Shown here: one piece after another, positions 8,662-18,174 of the stretch
Numbering within the stretch: position 1 is the first letter of the stretch
Layout: every line of letters begins with the position of its first letter
Assembly (NCBI RefSeq): GCF_038066715.1
Contig: NZ_JBBUKT010000010.1
Span: 237,217-301,216, forward strand
Origin: Luteolibacter sp. Y139
GTDB taxonomy: Bacteria; Verrucomicrobiota; Verrucomicrobiia; Verrucomicrobiales; Akkermansiaceae
Direction: 5' to 3'
DNA length: 64,000 nt
Notes under the pieces: generated by a model
What the model saw: the letters and a program-made list of their open reading frames with translations, nothing else
The model's database searches: none
What the model was told of the DNA's origin: nothing
Made by a program: the position numbers and the translations under genes

Positions 8662-8937
8662 TCATGCCTGCGCATCGCTTGGAATATTCCCGCCATTGTT
8701 GCCGACCACCCGGAGGTCCGATATCGGCTGAGCCAATCGCTTTGCGGCTCGATCTACTGCAACGACTGCGGGAACATGAGTTCCACTGCAATCGAGGATC
8801 ACACCTTGGATAACCTCCAGCAGGGTAGCCATCTGCGCTTCACTCCCATCCACCAGCTTCAGCGTCCGGGTTGTGCCATTCCATTCGAAGGAGTGGCCTG
8901 CCAAGGTGAAGTGGACGGTGTCAAACTCAGGGTCCAT
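8662..8937 (-). CDS. Small hypothetical protein
   Basis: A 91-residue protein starting MDPEFDTVHF. It has an N-terminal beta-rich part (FTLAGHSFEWNGTTRTLKL) and a C-terminal helix. I do not recognise it. It is transcribed away from the DUF3987-like gene, with a shared divergent promoter region of about 240 bases. An upstream Met 21 codons earlier is an alternative start. Confidence 0.5.
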   Translation of the reverse strand: MDPEFDTVHFTLAGHSFEWNGTTRTLKLVDGSEAQMATLLEVIQGVILDCSGTHVPAVVAVDRAAKRLAQPISDLRVVGNNGGNIPSDAQA

Positions 8938-9180
8938 GGCGTTGTGTCCTGTCCTCTGAAGGTTCCCGGTGAAGTTGGTCGGCACGAACTTCGGATGCAA
9001 CGACGTTTCAGAGGTCTCTGCACCTCAGATCGACAGGTTTGATTTCGCGAATCGATTTGCGACCGGGAAAAGCGACACATATGGCGCGTAATGAGCGTTT
9101 CCAGTCGATGATTCCCCTGAGCGTCGTTATTCTAGCCTTCGTTGAAATCTGCCTTGTACTGTCAGCGGCTGTCAGCGAGA

Positions 9181-10731
9181 ATGGCTGGCATGAAAGTCTT
9201 CAATGAGAGCCCTCCATCAGACACATTTCCAATCACCGGCTGCGAAGTTCCGGAAAGCGATTGGCCGCCACTCCTGCTCGACATCATTTCAGTATGGGGT
9301 GGCTTCGCCGCCATCAGCCCGGAATCAGCCGCAGCTATCCTCCTCACGGTGACTGGCGGTATCGTAGGTGGACGGGTGACCATCGATGCTCCGCTCGTGG
9401 GCTCACTTCCGCCATCCCTCCAGTTGACGATCCTCCGCGATTATGTGCCGCTCCTGCGGCGTGCGATTCAACGGATGTTGGTGGCGGTGGAAGGCGAGAT
9501 CATCCACTGGCTAAAGCCCTACGAACATCTCAGCGATCGCCGCGCTCAGAACAATGAATTGGCCTCGCTTGAGACCCGGCTCAATGCACTGATCCTGCGA
9601 GGTGAAGCCTTGAAGAGCACAACCGAGAACGAGCGGGAGATGATGAACGCCTTCTGCAACCAAACGGAGAATCGCATCCTGATGGAATATGAGGCTGTCG
9701 TGGCGGAGACCAAGGCCATCAGGGCGGCGGTCAATGCACTGAGGTTTCGCATCAAGGCCATGATGATCGTGCCGTCATTTGGAATCGAGGAACTCAACGC
9801 CATGAACGGTCACTCGTTTGATCGAACGATCCTCGAGGTCTCCACCTCACCAGGCTACTTCGATCGTCTCGCTCGGCTTCCTGTCAGGGCGCAGGAACGT
9901 TTGGCATCGTTCCGTAGGAACTCCGATTGGGCAACCCGGCTGGAGTTCGTGGACGGCAGCTACAAGCCGCGTTCGTCCGTTTCGTCGATCGTACTGGCGA
10001 CAGCGGACGAACTGGAAGCCGCTCACGCAGACAATGTCCTGTCAGCCAGCCAACTGGTGACCCAGTATCTTGTGTGCGATCCGTCCAGAGAGCCATTGGC
10101 AAAGTCAGATCGCCCGGATCCGGGAGTCGCCTGGGGGGAGCATGTTAGTCGACTGTTTTCGAGACGCTTGGAAGGTGAGTCGATTCCGTATTCGTTCACT
10201 CCCGACGCAAAAGCGGAATTCCTGAAGTTGGTCGAGAGTCATTCGAGCCGCGCTCTCGATGGCGCTTGGGATGAGCAGTGGGAGAGCTATCCATGGACGG
10301 TCGCGAAGATTGCGCTGTGTGTGAGGTTACTGCGTGTGGAAGGGGAGCCCACCGTGAACACGCCTGATCTCGTTATTGCGATGTGGGTGGCCAAGGGACT
10401 CATCGAGAAGACGCGGGAATTTGTAAAATTGGCGAGGAGCGGTCCGGGCAGGAGCAGGGCATTGGATCGTTTGCTGGAAGGGGAGGAACCCGAGGAAAGC
10501 CCTTTGGAGATCATGTATCACAAGCTGAAGGCGCTAGGTCCATGCACCCGCAGGACGCTGTTCCGTGCTTACAGCAGGCAGGACTACTCCCAGTTGGTGC
10601 CCGTTCTCACTCGCTTGGTTGGACTTGGTTGGGTCGAGAGAGCTGGAAAGCTATACAAGGTTGCGAGTGAAGAATCGAATCAGGTCTCCGTCAGCGAGGT
10701 CAACGCGTCAGTGAAACCGATGTGCGAATGA
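9181..10731 (+). CDS. DUF3987-like replication protein
   Basis: A 516-residue protein resembling the DUF3987 proteins found in integrative elements and prophages, which are linked to replication (primase/helicase-type modules). It opens with a helical region (SDWPPLLLDIISVWGGFAAISPE in order), continues with a long coiled-coil-like middle (residues about 110-190), and ends in a winged-helix-like tail (LGPCTRRTLFRAYSRQD). I see no clean Walker A, so ATPase activity is doubtful. The start chosen is an ATG; a TTG 13 codons earlier is less likely. Its stop overlaps the start of the next gene (ATGA), implying coupled translation. Confidence 0.6.
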   Translation: MAGMKVFNESPPSDTFPITGCEVPESDWPPLLLDIISVWGGFAAISPESAAAILLTVTGGIVGGRVTIDAPLVGSLPPSLQLTILRDYVPLLRRAIQRMLVAVEGEIIHWLKPYEHLSDRRAQNNELASLETRLNALILRGEALKSTTENEREMMNAFCNQTENRILMEYEAVVAETKAIRAAVNALRFRIKAMMIVPSFGIEELNAMNGHSFDRTILEVSTSPGYFDRLARLPVRAQERLASFRRNSDWATRLEFVDGSYKPRSSVSSIVLATADELEAAHADNVLSASQLVTQYLVCDPSREPLAKSDRPDPGVAWGEHVSRLFSRRLEGESIPYSFTPDAKAEFLKLVESHSSRALDGAWDEQWESYPWTVAKIALCVRLLRVEGEPTVNTPDLVIAMWVAKGLIEKTREFVKLARSGPGRSRALDRLLEGEEPEESPLEIMYHKLKALGPCTRRTLFRAYSRQDYSQLVPVLTRLVGLGWVERAGKLYKVASEESNQVSVSEVNASVKPMCE

Positions 10732-11297
10732 AAGTGCCGGCGATCCAGTTGCCGTTTTGCGGGACGAGAAGACTAGCCTACTGGCCACGTGACATCCCGG
10801 AGTCTGAACGGACGCTGTGGAGGCCGGGTGGCAAGGACTTCTCGGCGCTGTGGCGCATCCCTGGCGGCGTTTACGTCGAATCACTCAGGGTGGCGCTGCA
10901 AAGGCGTTTCCTCGTGCTGGTATTGCACCAGGGAACTCTATCGTTGTGGGACGGTGCTCACGGTTATCGGCTGGTCGAGGGCAATGGTGTGGCAATCTCC
11001 ACCCGGGAGTTCCACGTGGAGGTGCCCTGCAATCCGTTTGGTGACACGGTGGTGGAGCTGCATCTGTTCCGGCGAATCCCGGCTTTGACTGGTTTGCCGG
11101 AGCTGTTGAGGCGGGGCGTTGAGGCTATGAGGAAGGGGATTGCAGGGATTTTCCCTTATGGGGAGGCTCGCGGATTGCTGCATCGGTTGCCCGGGGATGA
11201 GGAGGCCATGACCACGGAGCGGTTGATTGGACGCTTATCGGGGTGGGGTATTGAGTCGACGGTGAGGTTTGTTAGATCGGGAATGGAGGAAGTCTAG
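10728..11297 (+). CDS. Hypothetical protein coupled to the DUF3987-like gene
   Basis: A 189-residue soluble protein of unknown function that shares an ATGA overlap with the upstream DUF3987-like gene. It is Arg- and Trp-rich, with alternating beta-type stretches (FLVLVLHQGTLSLWDGAHGY) and a helical C-terminus. The coupling suggests joint action in element replication or control. Confidence 0.6.
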   Translation: MKVPAIQLPFCGTRRLAYWPRDIPESERTLWRPGGKDFSALWRIPGGVYVESLRVALQRRFLVLVLHQGTLSLWDGAHGYRLVEGNGVAISTREFHVEVPCNPFGDTVVELHLFRRIPALTGLPELLRRGVEAMRKGIAGIFPYGEARGLLHRLPGDEEAMTTERLIGRLSGWGIESTVRFVRSGMEEV

Positions 11298-11424
11298 CTT
11301 CGCCTCATTGTGGTCGACTTGGCTCTCTCAACGGTCAAATTCATTGAGTGTGGAAAGGCGTGCGGAACGGATCCCGGAAATAGCGCTTGTACCGAAACCG
11401 GGAGTTGTCAGTATCACCAACAAC

Positions 11425-11754
11425 ATGACTGATCCTACTTAACCCACCGACGAAGAACTCCTCGCGCAGCTCGATGTCCTTCCGCCACATGATCCTGACC
11501 GTTACGAAACGACGGACGGCTTAGACAATCCGAATTGGGGGAATGAAATGCGGGTACGCTCCGCCGTTGATGCGTTGGATGTTTTTCAGAAGGTCCTGGG
11601 GATGGGTGAGGACTGCGAGGAAGCGATCCCGGACCTCATTACCAACCTGCTGCATCTTGCTCACTCCCGAGGCGTCGGCCCGAAGGCTGTGCTGAGGGAG
11701 TGCCTGATGCACTTTGTGGCGGAGGCAGGAGAGCTTCCGCCGGATGAGACCTGA
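11425..11754 (+). pseudogene. Small hypothetical gene with premature TAA at codon 6
   Basis: The frame starts ATG and reads MTDPT, then TAA (11440-11442), then continues openly as PTDEELLAQLDVLPPHDPDR and on through a helical protein ending AGELPPDET. The section between the stop and the next Met (codon 42) is clearly protein-like, so a full 109-codon gene with one nonsense change is the best reading. A translated remnant could start at the ATG at 11548 (68 aa). Function unknown. Confidence 0.55.
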
Positions 11755-12058
11755 TTATCGGTGGAACTAATGGTTCGCCGGACCATGGCGTTCTCGTGAA
11801 CTAAAGCCGGTCCATCCAAAGGTGCTCCGCGTCGCGAGGGTAAGCGTGGTCTGAGCCGCCCTGCAGTCTCTCTCGCCGTTACATACCGTATAGTTCATAG
11901 CGTGGGGTTGTAGAAACGCTAGGCTATCCGCACCTCGGCTCACCACCTCAAGTTGGTGAGACCTTCTCCTCACGTTCGGACGTGTGGCCGCACAAGCAGA
12001 AGATCGCCGAACTCGATACCCAGGTCCGCTGGTGACCCCAGGCGCCGGAGCGGGCGAG
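11755..12058. other. Intergenic junction region, no gene seen
   Basis: About 300 bases without a supported gene. It separates the element's last gene from the first chromosomal-looking gene, so the right attachment site, if the element ends here, should lie in or near it. I cannot identify a direct repeat because the left end is outside the window. Confidence 0.35.
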
Positions 12059-12583
12059 TCACTCTTCCATGTGTCGGATCTCTGCTTCCAGAATCGCCGC
12101 GGCGCGATGGATGGCAGCTTCGTCACCGGTCGCCAATTTCAATGCCCTGCGCGCTGCCCGGAGGCGTGAATCGCGGTACTCGGGCGGTCCATGGAGGTGG
12201 TCCAGAGCGTCTGCCATCTTGATCAGCCGAGCCTGCCAAGGGGCTTCTGAAAGTCGCTTCCAGTAGGTTTCTTTCTCATCCTTCGAGGACTTGCTGAGCC
12301 ACTCAACCCATCCAGCCACGGTGCCGCCAAGGGTGAGGGCAACTGCCTCGCGGGTGAGCGATGTCTTCTCGAAAACATCGTGCAGGTAGGCTGCAGCAAT
12401 AACCTCGGGATCGAAACACCTGAATTGCGATGCTACGAGCATGGCCACTCGAGAGGGATGGGCAAAATAGGGGGTGTCTTCTCCTGGCGACGTCTGTCCG
12501 AGATGAGCCATGGCCGCCATAGCCGCCGCCTGTTGCCAGAGGGAATTTCCTGCCTCACTGGATCCGTGGGATGACTCAATCAT
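12059..12583 (-). CDS. HD-domain hydrolase, small alarmone hydrolase-like
   Basis: A 174-residue single-domain protein of the RelA/SpoT HD-hydrolase type. It shows HPSRVAMLVA, the HD pair in AAYLHDVFEKT, and IKMADALDHLHG, which matches the 'vKLaDrlhNl' motif of ppGpp hydrolases. It lacks synthetase and regulatory domains, like MESH1/SAH enzymes that remove the 3'-pyrophosphate of (p)ppGpp. Substrate is inferred from family. It is followed on the same strand by the Gfo/Idh/MocA gene's region but transcribed independently. Confidence 0.8.
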   Translation of the reverse strand: MIESSHGSSEAGNSLWQQAAAMAAMAHLGQTSPGEDTPYFAHPSRVAMLVASQFRCFDPEVIAAAYLHDVFEKTSLTREAVALTLGGTVAGWVEWLSKSSKDEKETYWKRLSEAPWQARLIKMADALDHLHGPPEYRDSRLRAARRALKLATGDEAAIHRAAAILEAEIRHMEE

Positions 12584-12607
12584 GGACGAAGTGCAGAAAA
12601 TACCGGA

Positions 12608-13777
12608 CTAGTCGGCGACCTTGACGGAGTTCCCGCTCTCAATCGACCTTGTGATCGCGGTTACAATCTTCATGTCGGCGATGCCGAGGGCTGCGGGGGT
12701 GATCACTTCCGCATCATCGAGCACGGCACTGGAGAAGCCGTCCATCTCTACGGTGAAATGATTGACCGCTTCGATTATGACCTCGGTCAATTCCATGGGT
12801 GCTTTCGCGTCTTCGGTTTCCCTTGATGAAGTGAAGAGCCGCAGGCCGCGGTAGCTGAAGGCGGGGTCCATTTCGATGACGCCCTTTTCGCAGTGGGCCC
12901 GGTAGTAGCGGCTCTCCGCAGTGCCGAAGGAGCAGAGGCAACTCGCGACCGCGCCGGAGGGGTAACGCATCACGAAGCTCACGCTTTCGGGGACCTCGCG
13001 GAAGCGGGGGTCGTCGTCGGGCTTGCTTGCGTAAGCGGTGACTTCGAGAGGCTCCTCATTGAGAACGTATCGGGCGGCATTGATGGAATACACGCCGACG
13101 TCCCCGACAGGTCCGCCACCAAGCTTACGGCTCAGTCGTATATTCGGTGCTTCGACATTCTGGCAGTTCCCGGAGTTGAAGGCCTTGACCTTGCCGAAAC
13201 GCTTGCTGCGGCACCATTCCATGACCTGCCGGTTCATCGGTTCGTAGTGGAGACGGTAGGCGATGCCGAGCTTCTTGCCGGAATCCCTGGCAGCCTTCTC
13301 CATGGCCTCCGCTTCAGCCACGGTGACCGCCATGGGCTTTTCACACAGGACGTGCTTGCCGGCCTTCAGCGCGCGAATTGTGAACTCCGCGTGCATGCTA
13401 TTGGGCAGCACGATGTAGACGATATCGATTCGCTCGTCTTCCGCGATCCTGTCGAAGTTTTCGTAGTCGTAGATCGCGTCCTCCGCGATGCCGTGGGCCT
13501 TCGCCACTTTCAGCGCCTTGTCGGGATGTCCGCTGACAAGGGCAACAGGTTTAGAATGTTTGCACCCGGCGAAGGCGGGCATGATCTCCTCAAGCGCCAA
13601 TTGACCCAGCCCGACGATGGCCCATCCGGCCTTCTTTCCCGAAGGCTCCTCGACTTCCAGCTTCTCCGGTTGCTTGTCCGGGGGGGCGAGTGGAACCGAC
13701 TCTTCGGCTCGGACGAGTCCGGCACCAGTGAGCATGGCGGCGGAGCCGATGAATTGTCGGCGGGTGGTGGGGTCCAT
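12608..13777 (-). CDS. Tat-exported Gfo/Idh/MocA family oxidoreductase
   Basis: A 389-residue NAD(P)-dependent sugar oxidoreductase of the glucose-fructose oxidoreductase family. The N-terminus is a twin-arginine signal (TTRRQFIGSAAMLTGAG), so it acts in the periplasm. The Rossmann motif follows as AIVGLGQLALEEIMPAF, then the conserved CEKPMA motif (HVLCEKPMAVTVAEAEAM), the catalytic-helix region, and GGGPVGDVGVYSINAARY typical of GFOR. The start at MDPTTRRQF is set by the Tat motif; the open frame extends upstream but is not coding. Likely binds its cofactor tightly before export, as in Zymomonas GFOR. Confidence 0.85.
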   Translation of the reverse strand: MDPTTRRQFIGSAAMLTGAGLVRAEESVPLAPPDKQPEKLEVEEPSGKKAGWAIVGLGQLALEEIMPAFAGCKHSKPVALVSGHPDKALKVAKAHGIAEDAIYDYENFDRIAEDERIDIVYIVLPNSMHAEFTIRALKAGKHVLCEKPMAVTVAEAEAMEKAARDSGKKLGIAYRLHYEPMNRQVMEWCRSKRFGKVKAFNSGNCQNVEAPNIRLSRKLGGGPVGDVGVYSINAARYVLNEEPLEVTAYASKPDDDPRFREVPESVSFVMRYPSGAVASCLCSFGTAESRYYRAHCEKGVIEMDPAFSYRGLRLFTSSRETEDAKAPMELTEVIIEAVNHFTVEMDGFSSAVLDDAEVITPAALGIADMKIVTAITRSIESGNSVKVAD

Positions 13778-14220
13778 GATGCTAACCACTTCGCAAGACT
13801 CATGCCACGCACCTCGACGAGAGGGCCAGATCAAGGCGGCACTTGCCGCCGATGGCGAGTCGGCCGGGCGACCAGCGAAAGCGGTGGGGGGACCAGAAGG
13901 AGGGTACAGGACTTGCGATGACTCCCGAATGCCACCTATAAATGATGTCGGCTCTCTGGAGGAAGAAACCGCCCAAGAAGCATTTCTCGAACGCTTCGGG
14001 AATAGCCGGCCACAGCTGGCTGGCGAAGCCATCGACAGGGCCTTCCGTCTGGGATTCTGCGAAATCGGTCCTTCGGAGAGAACGGAGATGTTAGAGAGGT
14101 AGATGGAGAGGTTGCTTGGTATCGTAAGCGACGAAGAAGAATGAAGGCGAATTGCAAAAAGGCGGCCGACCTTTTTCCCATCGCGCACGTCGCACGATGG
14201 GGCACCGATCTTCGAGTGGT
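13778..14220. other. Intergenic stretch, no gene seen
   Basis: About 440 bases with no convincing reading frame. It must contain the promoter of the Tat oxidoreductase (reading leftward). I see no strong hairpin or repeat. Confidence 0.35.
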
Positions 14221-14730
14221 TCAAAAATCTTTGTCGGGTTTTCCGGCTTGTTGATGAAGACGATCCCAGCCTGCCTTGACTGCCGCGCGGGCTTCCAACC
14301 AGTGCAGCCTCGAGTTCTGCTTCACGCTGTCCCATTCCTCGGCCATCGCCGGTTCATGTTCTTCAAAGCCCGAGTCGGGCCGGTAGCGCGCGACACTCAT
14401 TTGGTAAGCCGGACCATAGTCGGCGAAGTCCTTGTCCTCCGTGTAGTACGGCTCCCGCTGAAACTGCTGGCGCCAGTAGTCTTCCTCCACAGTGGGATCG
14501 ATGGTTTCGGCGATACTCTTCCCTCCGAGGCCACCGGCGATCGCACCGATGGCTCCTCCGATGGTCAGTCCGACGGGACCTGCCAGCGCTCCGATTGCTG
14601 CTCCCGCCGCCGCTCCGCCCGCGGCCCCGAGTCCTGTCCCTAGGGGATGAGAGCCGGGCTCGCCGGTCAATGGGTCAGGATTCTGGTGACGGTCCTTGAG
14701 GGATTCATGGAATGGTTCGTGATCTGTCAT
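14221..14730 (-). CDS. Glycine-zipper protein, TGEPGSHP family
   Basis: A 169-residue protein. After a polar start comes the motif LTGEPGSHPLGTG, then a Gly/Ala-rich zipper (about residues 32-72, GAAGGAAAGAAIGALAGPVG) that can insert in or cross a membrane. A charged C-terminal domain follows with DYWRQQFQREPYYTEDKDF and AYQMSVARYRPD. A paralogue of identical length lies at 38860-39369, and a shorter relative at 37456-37800. These families are common among soil-bacterial stress genes; a membrane or envelope role is inferred. Confidence 0.75.
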   Translation of the reverse strand: MTDHEPFHESLKDRHQNPDPLTGEPGSHPLGTGLGAAGGAAAGAAIGALAGPVGLTIGGAIGAIAGGLGGKSIAETIDPTVEEDYWRQQFQREPYYTEDKDFADYGPAYQMSVARYRPDSGFEEHEPAMAEEWDSVKQNSRLHWLEARAAVKAGWDRLHQQAGKPDKDF

Positions 14731-14891
14731 TGCTCTTCTCGGTTAGCGATTGCTGTGCCCTTGTGCCACCGACAGCAGAACAAGCGGTGTGAGGAGGCAC
14801 AGGCGGTGCCCTGCCACCTCTCAACAGAGGAGTAACGGGAACGCTGTTTGCTAAGAAGGACCCGCAGTTCCAAGGACTGCACACTTTAGCG

Positions 14892-15785
14892 ATGAACTAC
14901 TGGAAAATCCTGCGGCAGACGGCCGATGAATTCATCGACGATGAGGTCCTACGTCTCAGCGCGGCACTTTCCTACTATGCCGTGTTTTCCCTCGCTCCCT
15001 TACTTTTGATTTCCATTGCGGTGGCGGGATGGTTTTTCGGGGACGAGGCAGTGAGAGGTCAGGTCACCGAGCACCTGAAGAGCAGTCTTGGAAATGCCGG
15101 AGCCACGGCCGTCCAAGACATGCTAGTGCACGCGAGGAAGCCTGAGAAGAACGTCCTGGCATCAGGCTTGGGCATCGCGATGCTGCTGTTCGGTGCGGGT
15201 GGCGTGTTTGGTCAGCTTCAGGAAGCTCTCAATACCGTGTGGGGAGTGCGGCGCCGTAGTGGTCGCGGCTGGAAAGGGCTTATTAGGGACAGGTTCCTCT
15301 CTTATGCGATGGTGCTCGGCACGGGGTTCCTGCTTTTGACCTCGATGCTTCTTACTGCCTTTCTTCAGGGGATCAGCACATGGGCCGGTTCATTCCTAAG
15401 CATTTCCCCCGTCATATGGAACGTCATCAGCACGGTCGTCGCCTTCCTGTTGATAGCGGGTCTTTTCGCTGCAATTTTCAAGGTCCTGCCGGATGTCCGG
15501 GTTAAATGGAATCACGTCTTCGTGGGAGCAGTGTTTACAGCCGTTCTCTTCAGCATCGGGAAATTCGCGATGGGCTGGTATTTGGGACGGGAAGCCACGG
15601 CATCTGCCTACGGGGCAACCGGGGCACTCGCACTTGTATTGCTTTGGGTTTACTATTCTTCGATCATCCTACTTTTCGGAGCGGAGTTCACCCAAGTCTC
15701 GGCAAACAGTAGCGGAGATACCATCCTGCCGGATAAGGATGCAGTGGCCATTCAGGTTGTAGAAATCCAGGCACCCGGCGAATGA
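14892..15785 (+). CDS. YihY/BrkB family inner-membrane protein
   Basis: A 297-residue polytopic membrane protein of the YihY (formerly 'RNase BN'/BrkB) family. It opens with the family signature (RLSAALSYYAVFSLAPLLL), has about six hydrophobic segments, and shows AFLQGISTWAG and the late GATGALALVLLWVYYSSIILLFGAE motif regions. The biochemical role of the family is unsettled; it is linked to envelope and stress functions. It is transcribed divergently from the glycine-zipper gene and leads toward the catalase gene. Confidence 0.9.
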   Translation: MNYWKILRQTADEFIDDEVLRLSAALSYYAVFSLAPLLLISIAVAGWFFGDEAVRGQVTEHLKSSLGNAGATAVQDMLVHARKPEKNVLASGLGIAMLLFGAGGVFGQLQEALNTVWGVRRRSGRGWKGLIRDRFLSYAMVLGTGFLLLTSMLLTAFLQGISTWAGSFLSISPVIWNVISTVVAFLLIAGLFAAIFKVLPDVRVKWNHVFVGAVFTAVLFSIGKFAMGWYLGREATASAYGATGALALVLLWVYYSSIILLFGAEFTQVSANSSGDTILPDKDAVAIQVVEIQAPGE

Positions 15786-15809
15786 CTTTCGGAGAAGCGA
15801 TAGGTCGAC

Positions 15810-15823
15810 GCGGGGTTCCCCGC
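15810..15823 (+). terminator. Hairpin downstream of the YihY gene
   Basis: A perfect 6-bp G/C stem with a 2-base loop (GCGGGGTTCCCCGC), 24 bases after the stop codon of the YihY-family gene. No U-tract follows, so termination is only suggested. Confidence 0.3.
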
Positions 15824-15983
15824 ACGAGCTTCCGTGGGCATGATGCACTTAACCTCGGGCAATATGACTTCCGGCCCGCTCACGGAAGGTCGCTTGCTCA
15901 GCCATGGTGGCTGATGCCCTAAGCGGCATGGGGTGTGCGAGAGCGGGTGCCCCGCCGGATCAACCTCCGGTGGATTCACCGTC

Positions 15984-18086
15984 ATGGCTTCCAAGAAATC
16001 TCCGCCGGCACCTTCTTCCGCCGCTCCCTCTCCCAAGCTTCCCGCCGAAACCCACCAGACTGCAGTCGAAGGTCAGCCCCACCTGACCACCAATCAGGGG
16101 CTTCCGATTTCGGACAATCAGAACTCTCTCAAGGCGGGTGTCCGCGGTCCGGTCTTACTGGAGGATTTCATCCTCCGCGAGAAGATCACGCACTTCGATC
16201 ACGAGCGGATTCCGGAGCGGATCGTTCATGCGCGTGGTTCGGGTGCGCATGGTTTTTTCCAGCCGTATGAACCGGCGGCTGATATTACCGAGGCGGGCTT
16301 TCTTCAGGATCCCAAGAAGAAGACGGAGGTCTTCGTTCGCTTCTCGACGGTCGCGGGTGGTGCCGGGTCGGTGGACTTGCCGCGCGATGTGCGCGGGTTT
16401 TCGGTGAAGTTTTACACTGAGCAGGGCAACTACGATCTGGTGGGTAACAACATGCCGGTGTTCTTCATCCAGGATGCGATCAAGTTCCCGGATGTGATCC
16501 ACGCGGTGAAGATGGAGCCCGATCGCGGCTTCCCGCAGGCGGCTTCCGCGCATGCCACCTTCTGGGACTTCATTTCACTCACGCCGGAAAGCATGCACAT
16601 GATCATGTGGGCGATGTCCGACCGGGCGATCCCGAGGTCGCTGCGGATGATCGAGGGCTTCGGCGTGCATACCTTCCGGTTCATCACGGCGGAGGGCGTG
16701 AGCCGCTTCGTGAAGTTCCATTGGCGACCGACCATCGGCAGCGCCGCGGTGGTGTGGGATGAGGCGGTGAAGATCAGCGGCGCTGATCCGGATTTCCATC
16801 GGCGCGACCTGTGGGAAGCGATCAACCGCGGAGACTTCCCGGAGTGGGAGCTCGGCGTGCAGGTCATCGAGGAAAGCCAGGTCGCGGAGCTCGACTTCGA
16901 CTTGCTGGATCCCACCAAGCTCATCCCCGAGGAAATCATCCCGATCCGGATGCTCGGTAAGATGGTGCTCAACCGGAATCCGGACAATCACTTCGCCGAA
17001 ACCGAGCAGGTCGCCTTTTGCCCCAGCCACATCGTGCCGGGCATTGGCTTCTCGGATGATCCGCTGCTCCAGGGCCGGCTGCTCTCCTATCTGGATACGC
17101 AGCTCAGTCGTCTGGGCGGGCCGAACTTCCACCAGATCCCGGTGAATGCGCCACGCTGCCCGTTTTCTAACAACCAGCGGGACGGCCTGCGCCAGATGCA
17201 AGTCCCCAAGGGCAGGGTGGCCTACGAGCCAAGCCAGATTTCGCCGCCCGAGGCGCCGCGCGAATGCCCGGTGCATGGCTTCCGCACGCTTCCCGAAGCC
17301 GAGACGGGCGAGAAGCTGCGCAAGCGCTCGGAGACCTTCGCCGACCACTATTCTCAGGCGCGGCTGTTCTACCGCTCGATGACGGAGCCCGAGCAAACGC
17401 ACATCGCGAGCGCGCTCGCCTTCGAACTCGCCAAGGTGGAGGTGATCGATATCCGCAACCGCATGCTCGGCCATCTCGGGAACATCGATGAGGGCCTTCA
17501 GCAAACGGTGGCGGATGCGCTAGGGATGCCGCTGGCGAATGCCATGGCCATCCAGCCTGCGGTGGCTCCGCGCGATCTCGATCGCTCGCCATCGCTGAGC
17601 CTGATCGGGAAAGATCCGCATACGCTGAAGGGTCGCAAGGCTGGGATTTTCATCACCGATGGCGCGGATGCGGAGCTGCTCGCTGCGCTTCAGGCCGCCT
17701 TCAAGAAAGAGAAGGCCGCGGTGGAATTGATCGCGCCGAAGATCGGCGGGGCCACCACCTCGGATGGGGTGCTGGTCGCGGTGGACCATGCCTTGTCCGG
17801 CGGGCCTTCGGTGTTCTTTGATACAGTGGCGATCCTTGCTTCCGAAGATGCGATGGCAGACTTGGCCCGGGAAGCCGCCGCGGTGAACTGGGTGCGCGAT
17901 GCCTTCGGGCATCTCAAGGTCATCGGCTATTCCCTGGAAGCTGCGCCGCTGCTGGATGTGGCGGGTGTGGAGCCGGACGAAGGGACGATCCTCCTGGAGG
18001 GTGCGAAAGGGGTTAAAGCCTTCATCAACACCGCGCGAGGCGGGCGCCGATGGGAGCGTGAACCTACGCTTCGGAGTATTGGATGA
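15984..18086 (+). CDS. katE: Large-subunit monofunctional catalase (HPII type)
   Basis: A 700-residue catalase of the large clade, converting hydrogen peroxide to water and oxygen with heme. The distal His lies in RGSGAHGFF, followed by VRFSTVAGG, the distal Asn region [12 protein letters not shown], and the proximal heme-Tyr region [23 protein letters not shown]. The C-terminal ~150 residues form the DJ-1/PfpI-like (class I glutaminase fold) domain of HPII ([19 protein letters not shown]). The start [10 protein letters not shown] was chosen because the upstream codons are not protein-like. It precedes the ExoIII-LigD fusion by 88 bases on the same strand, so oxidative-damage defence and DNA repair may be co-transcribed. 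Confidence 0.95.
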   Translation: MASKKSPPAPSSAAPSPKLPAETHQTAVEGQPHLTTNQGLPISDNQNSLKAGVRGPVLLEDFILREKITHFDHERIPERIVHARGSGAHGFFQPYEPAADITEAGFLQDPKKKTEVFVRFSTVAGGAGSVDLPRDVRGFSVKFYTEQGNYDLVGNNMPVFFIQDAIKFPDVIHAVKMEPDRGFPQAASAHATFWDFISLTPESMHMIMWAMSDRAIPRSLRMIEGFGVHTFRFITAEGVSRFVKFHWRPTIGSAAVVWDEAVKISGADPDFHRRDLWEAINRGDFPEWELGVQVIEESQVAELDFDLLDPTKLIPEEIIPIRMLGKMVLNRNPDNHFAETEQVAFCPSHIVPGIGFSDDPLLQGRLLSYLDTQLSRLGGPNFHQIPVNAPRCPFSNNQRDGLRQMQVPKGRVAYEPSQISPPEAPRECPVHGFRTLPEAETGEKLRKRSETFADHYSQARLFYRSMTEPEQTHIASALAFELAKVEVIDIRNRMLGHLGNIDEGLQQTVADALGMPLANAMAIQPAVAPRDLDRSPSLSLIGKDPHTLKGRKAGIFITDGADAELLAALQAAFKKEKAAVELIAPKIGGATTSDGVLVAVDHALSGGPSVFFDTVAILASEDAMADLAREAAAVNWVRDAFGHLKVIGYSLEAAPLLDVAGVEPDEGTILLEGAKGVKAFINTARGGRRWEREPTLRSIG

Positions 18087-18174
18087 CAGTGGCCAGACAT
18101 GGGTCTTTCCTCTAACCACAATATGAACGCTCTGATTACCTTCGCCTCGCTGGCCGGGTAAAGAAGGGGAATTC

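Noticed and set aside
12893..13921. A 342-codon plus-strand frame
   Set aside because: It is the shadow of the Tat oxidoreductase, which has clear family motifs on the other strand.
16575..17504. A 309-codon minus-strand frame
   Set aside because: It is antisense to katE in a GC-rich gene; no motifs of its own.
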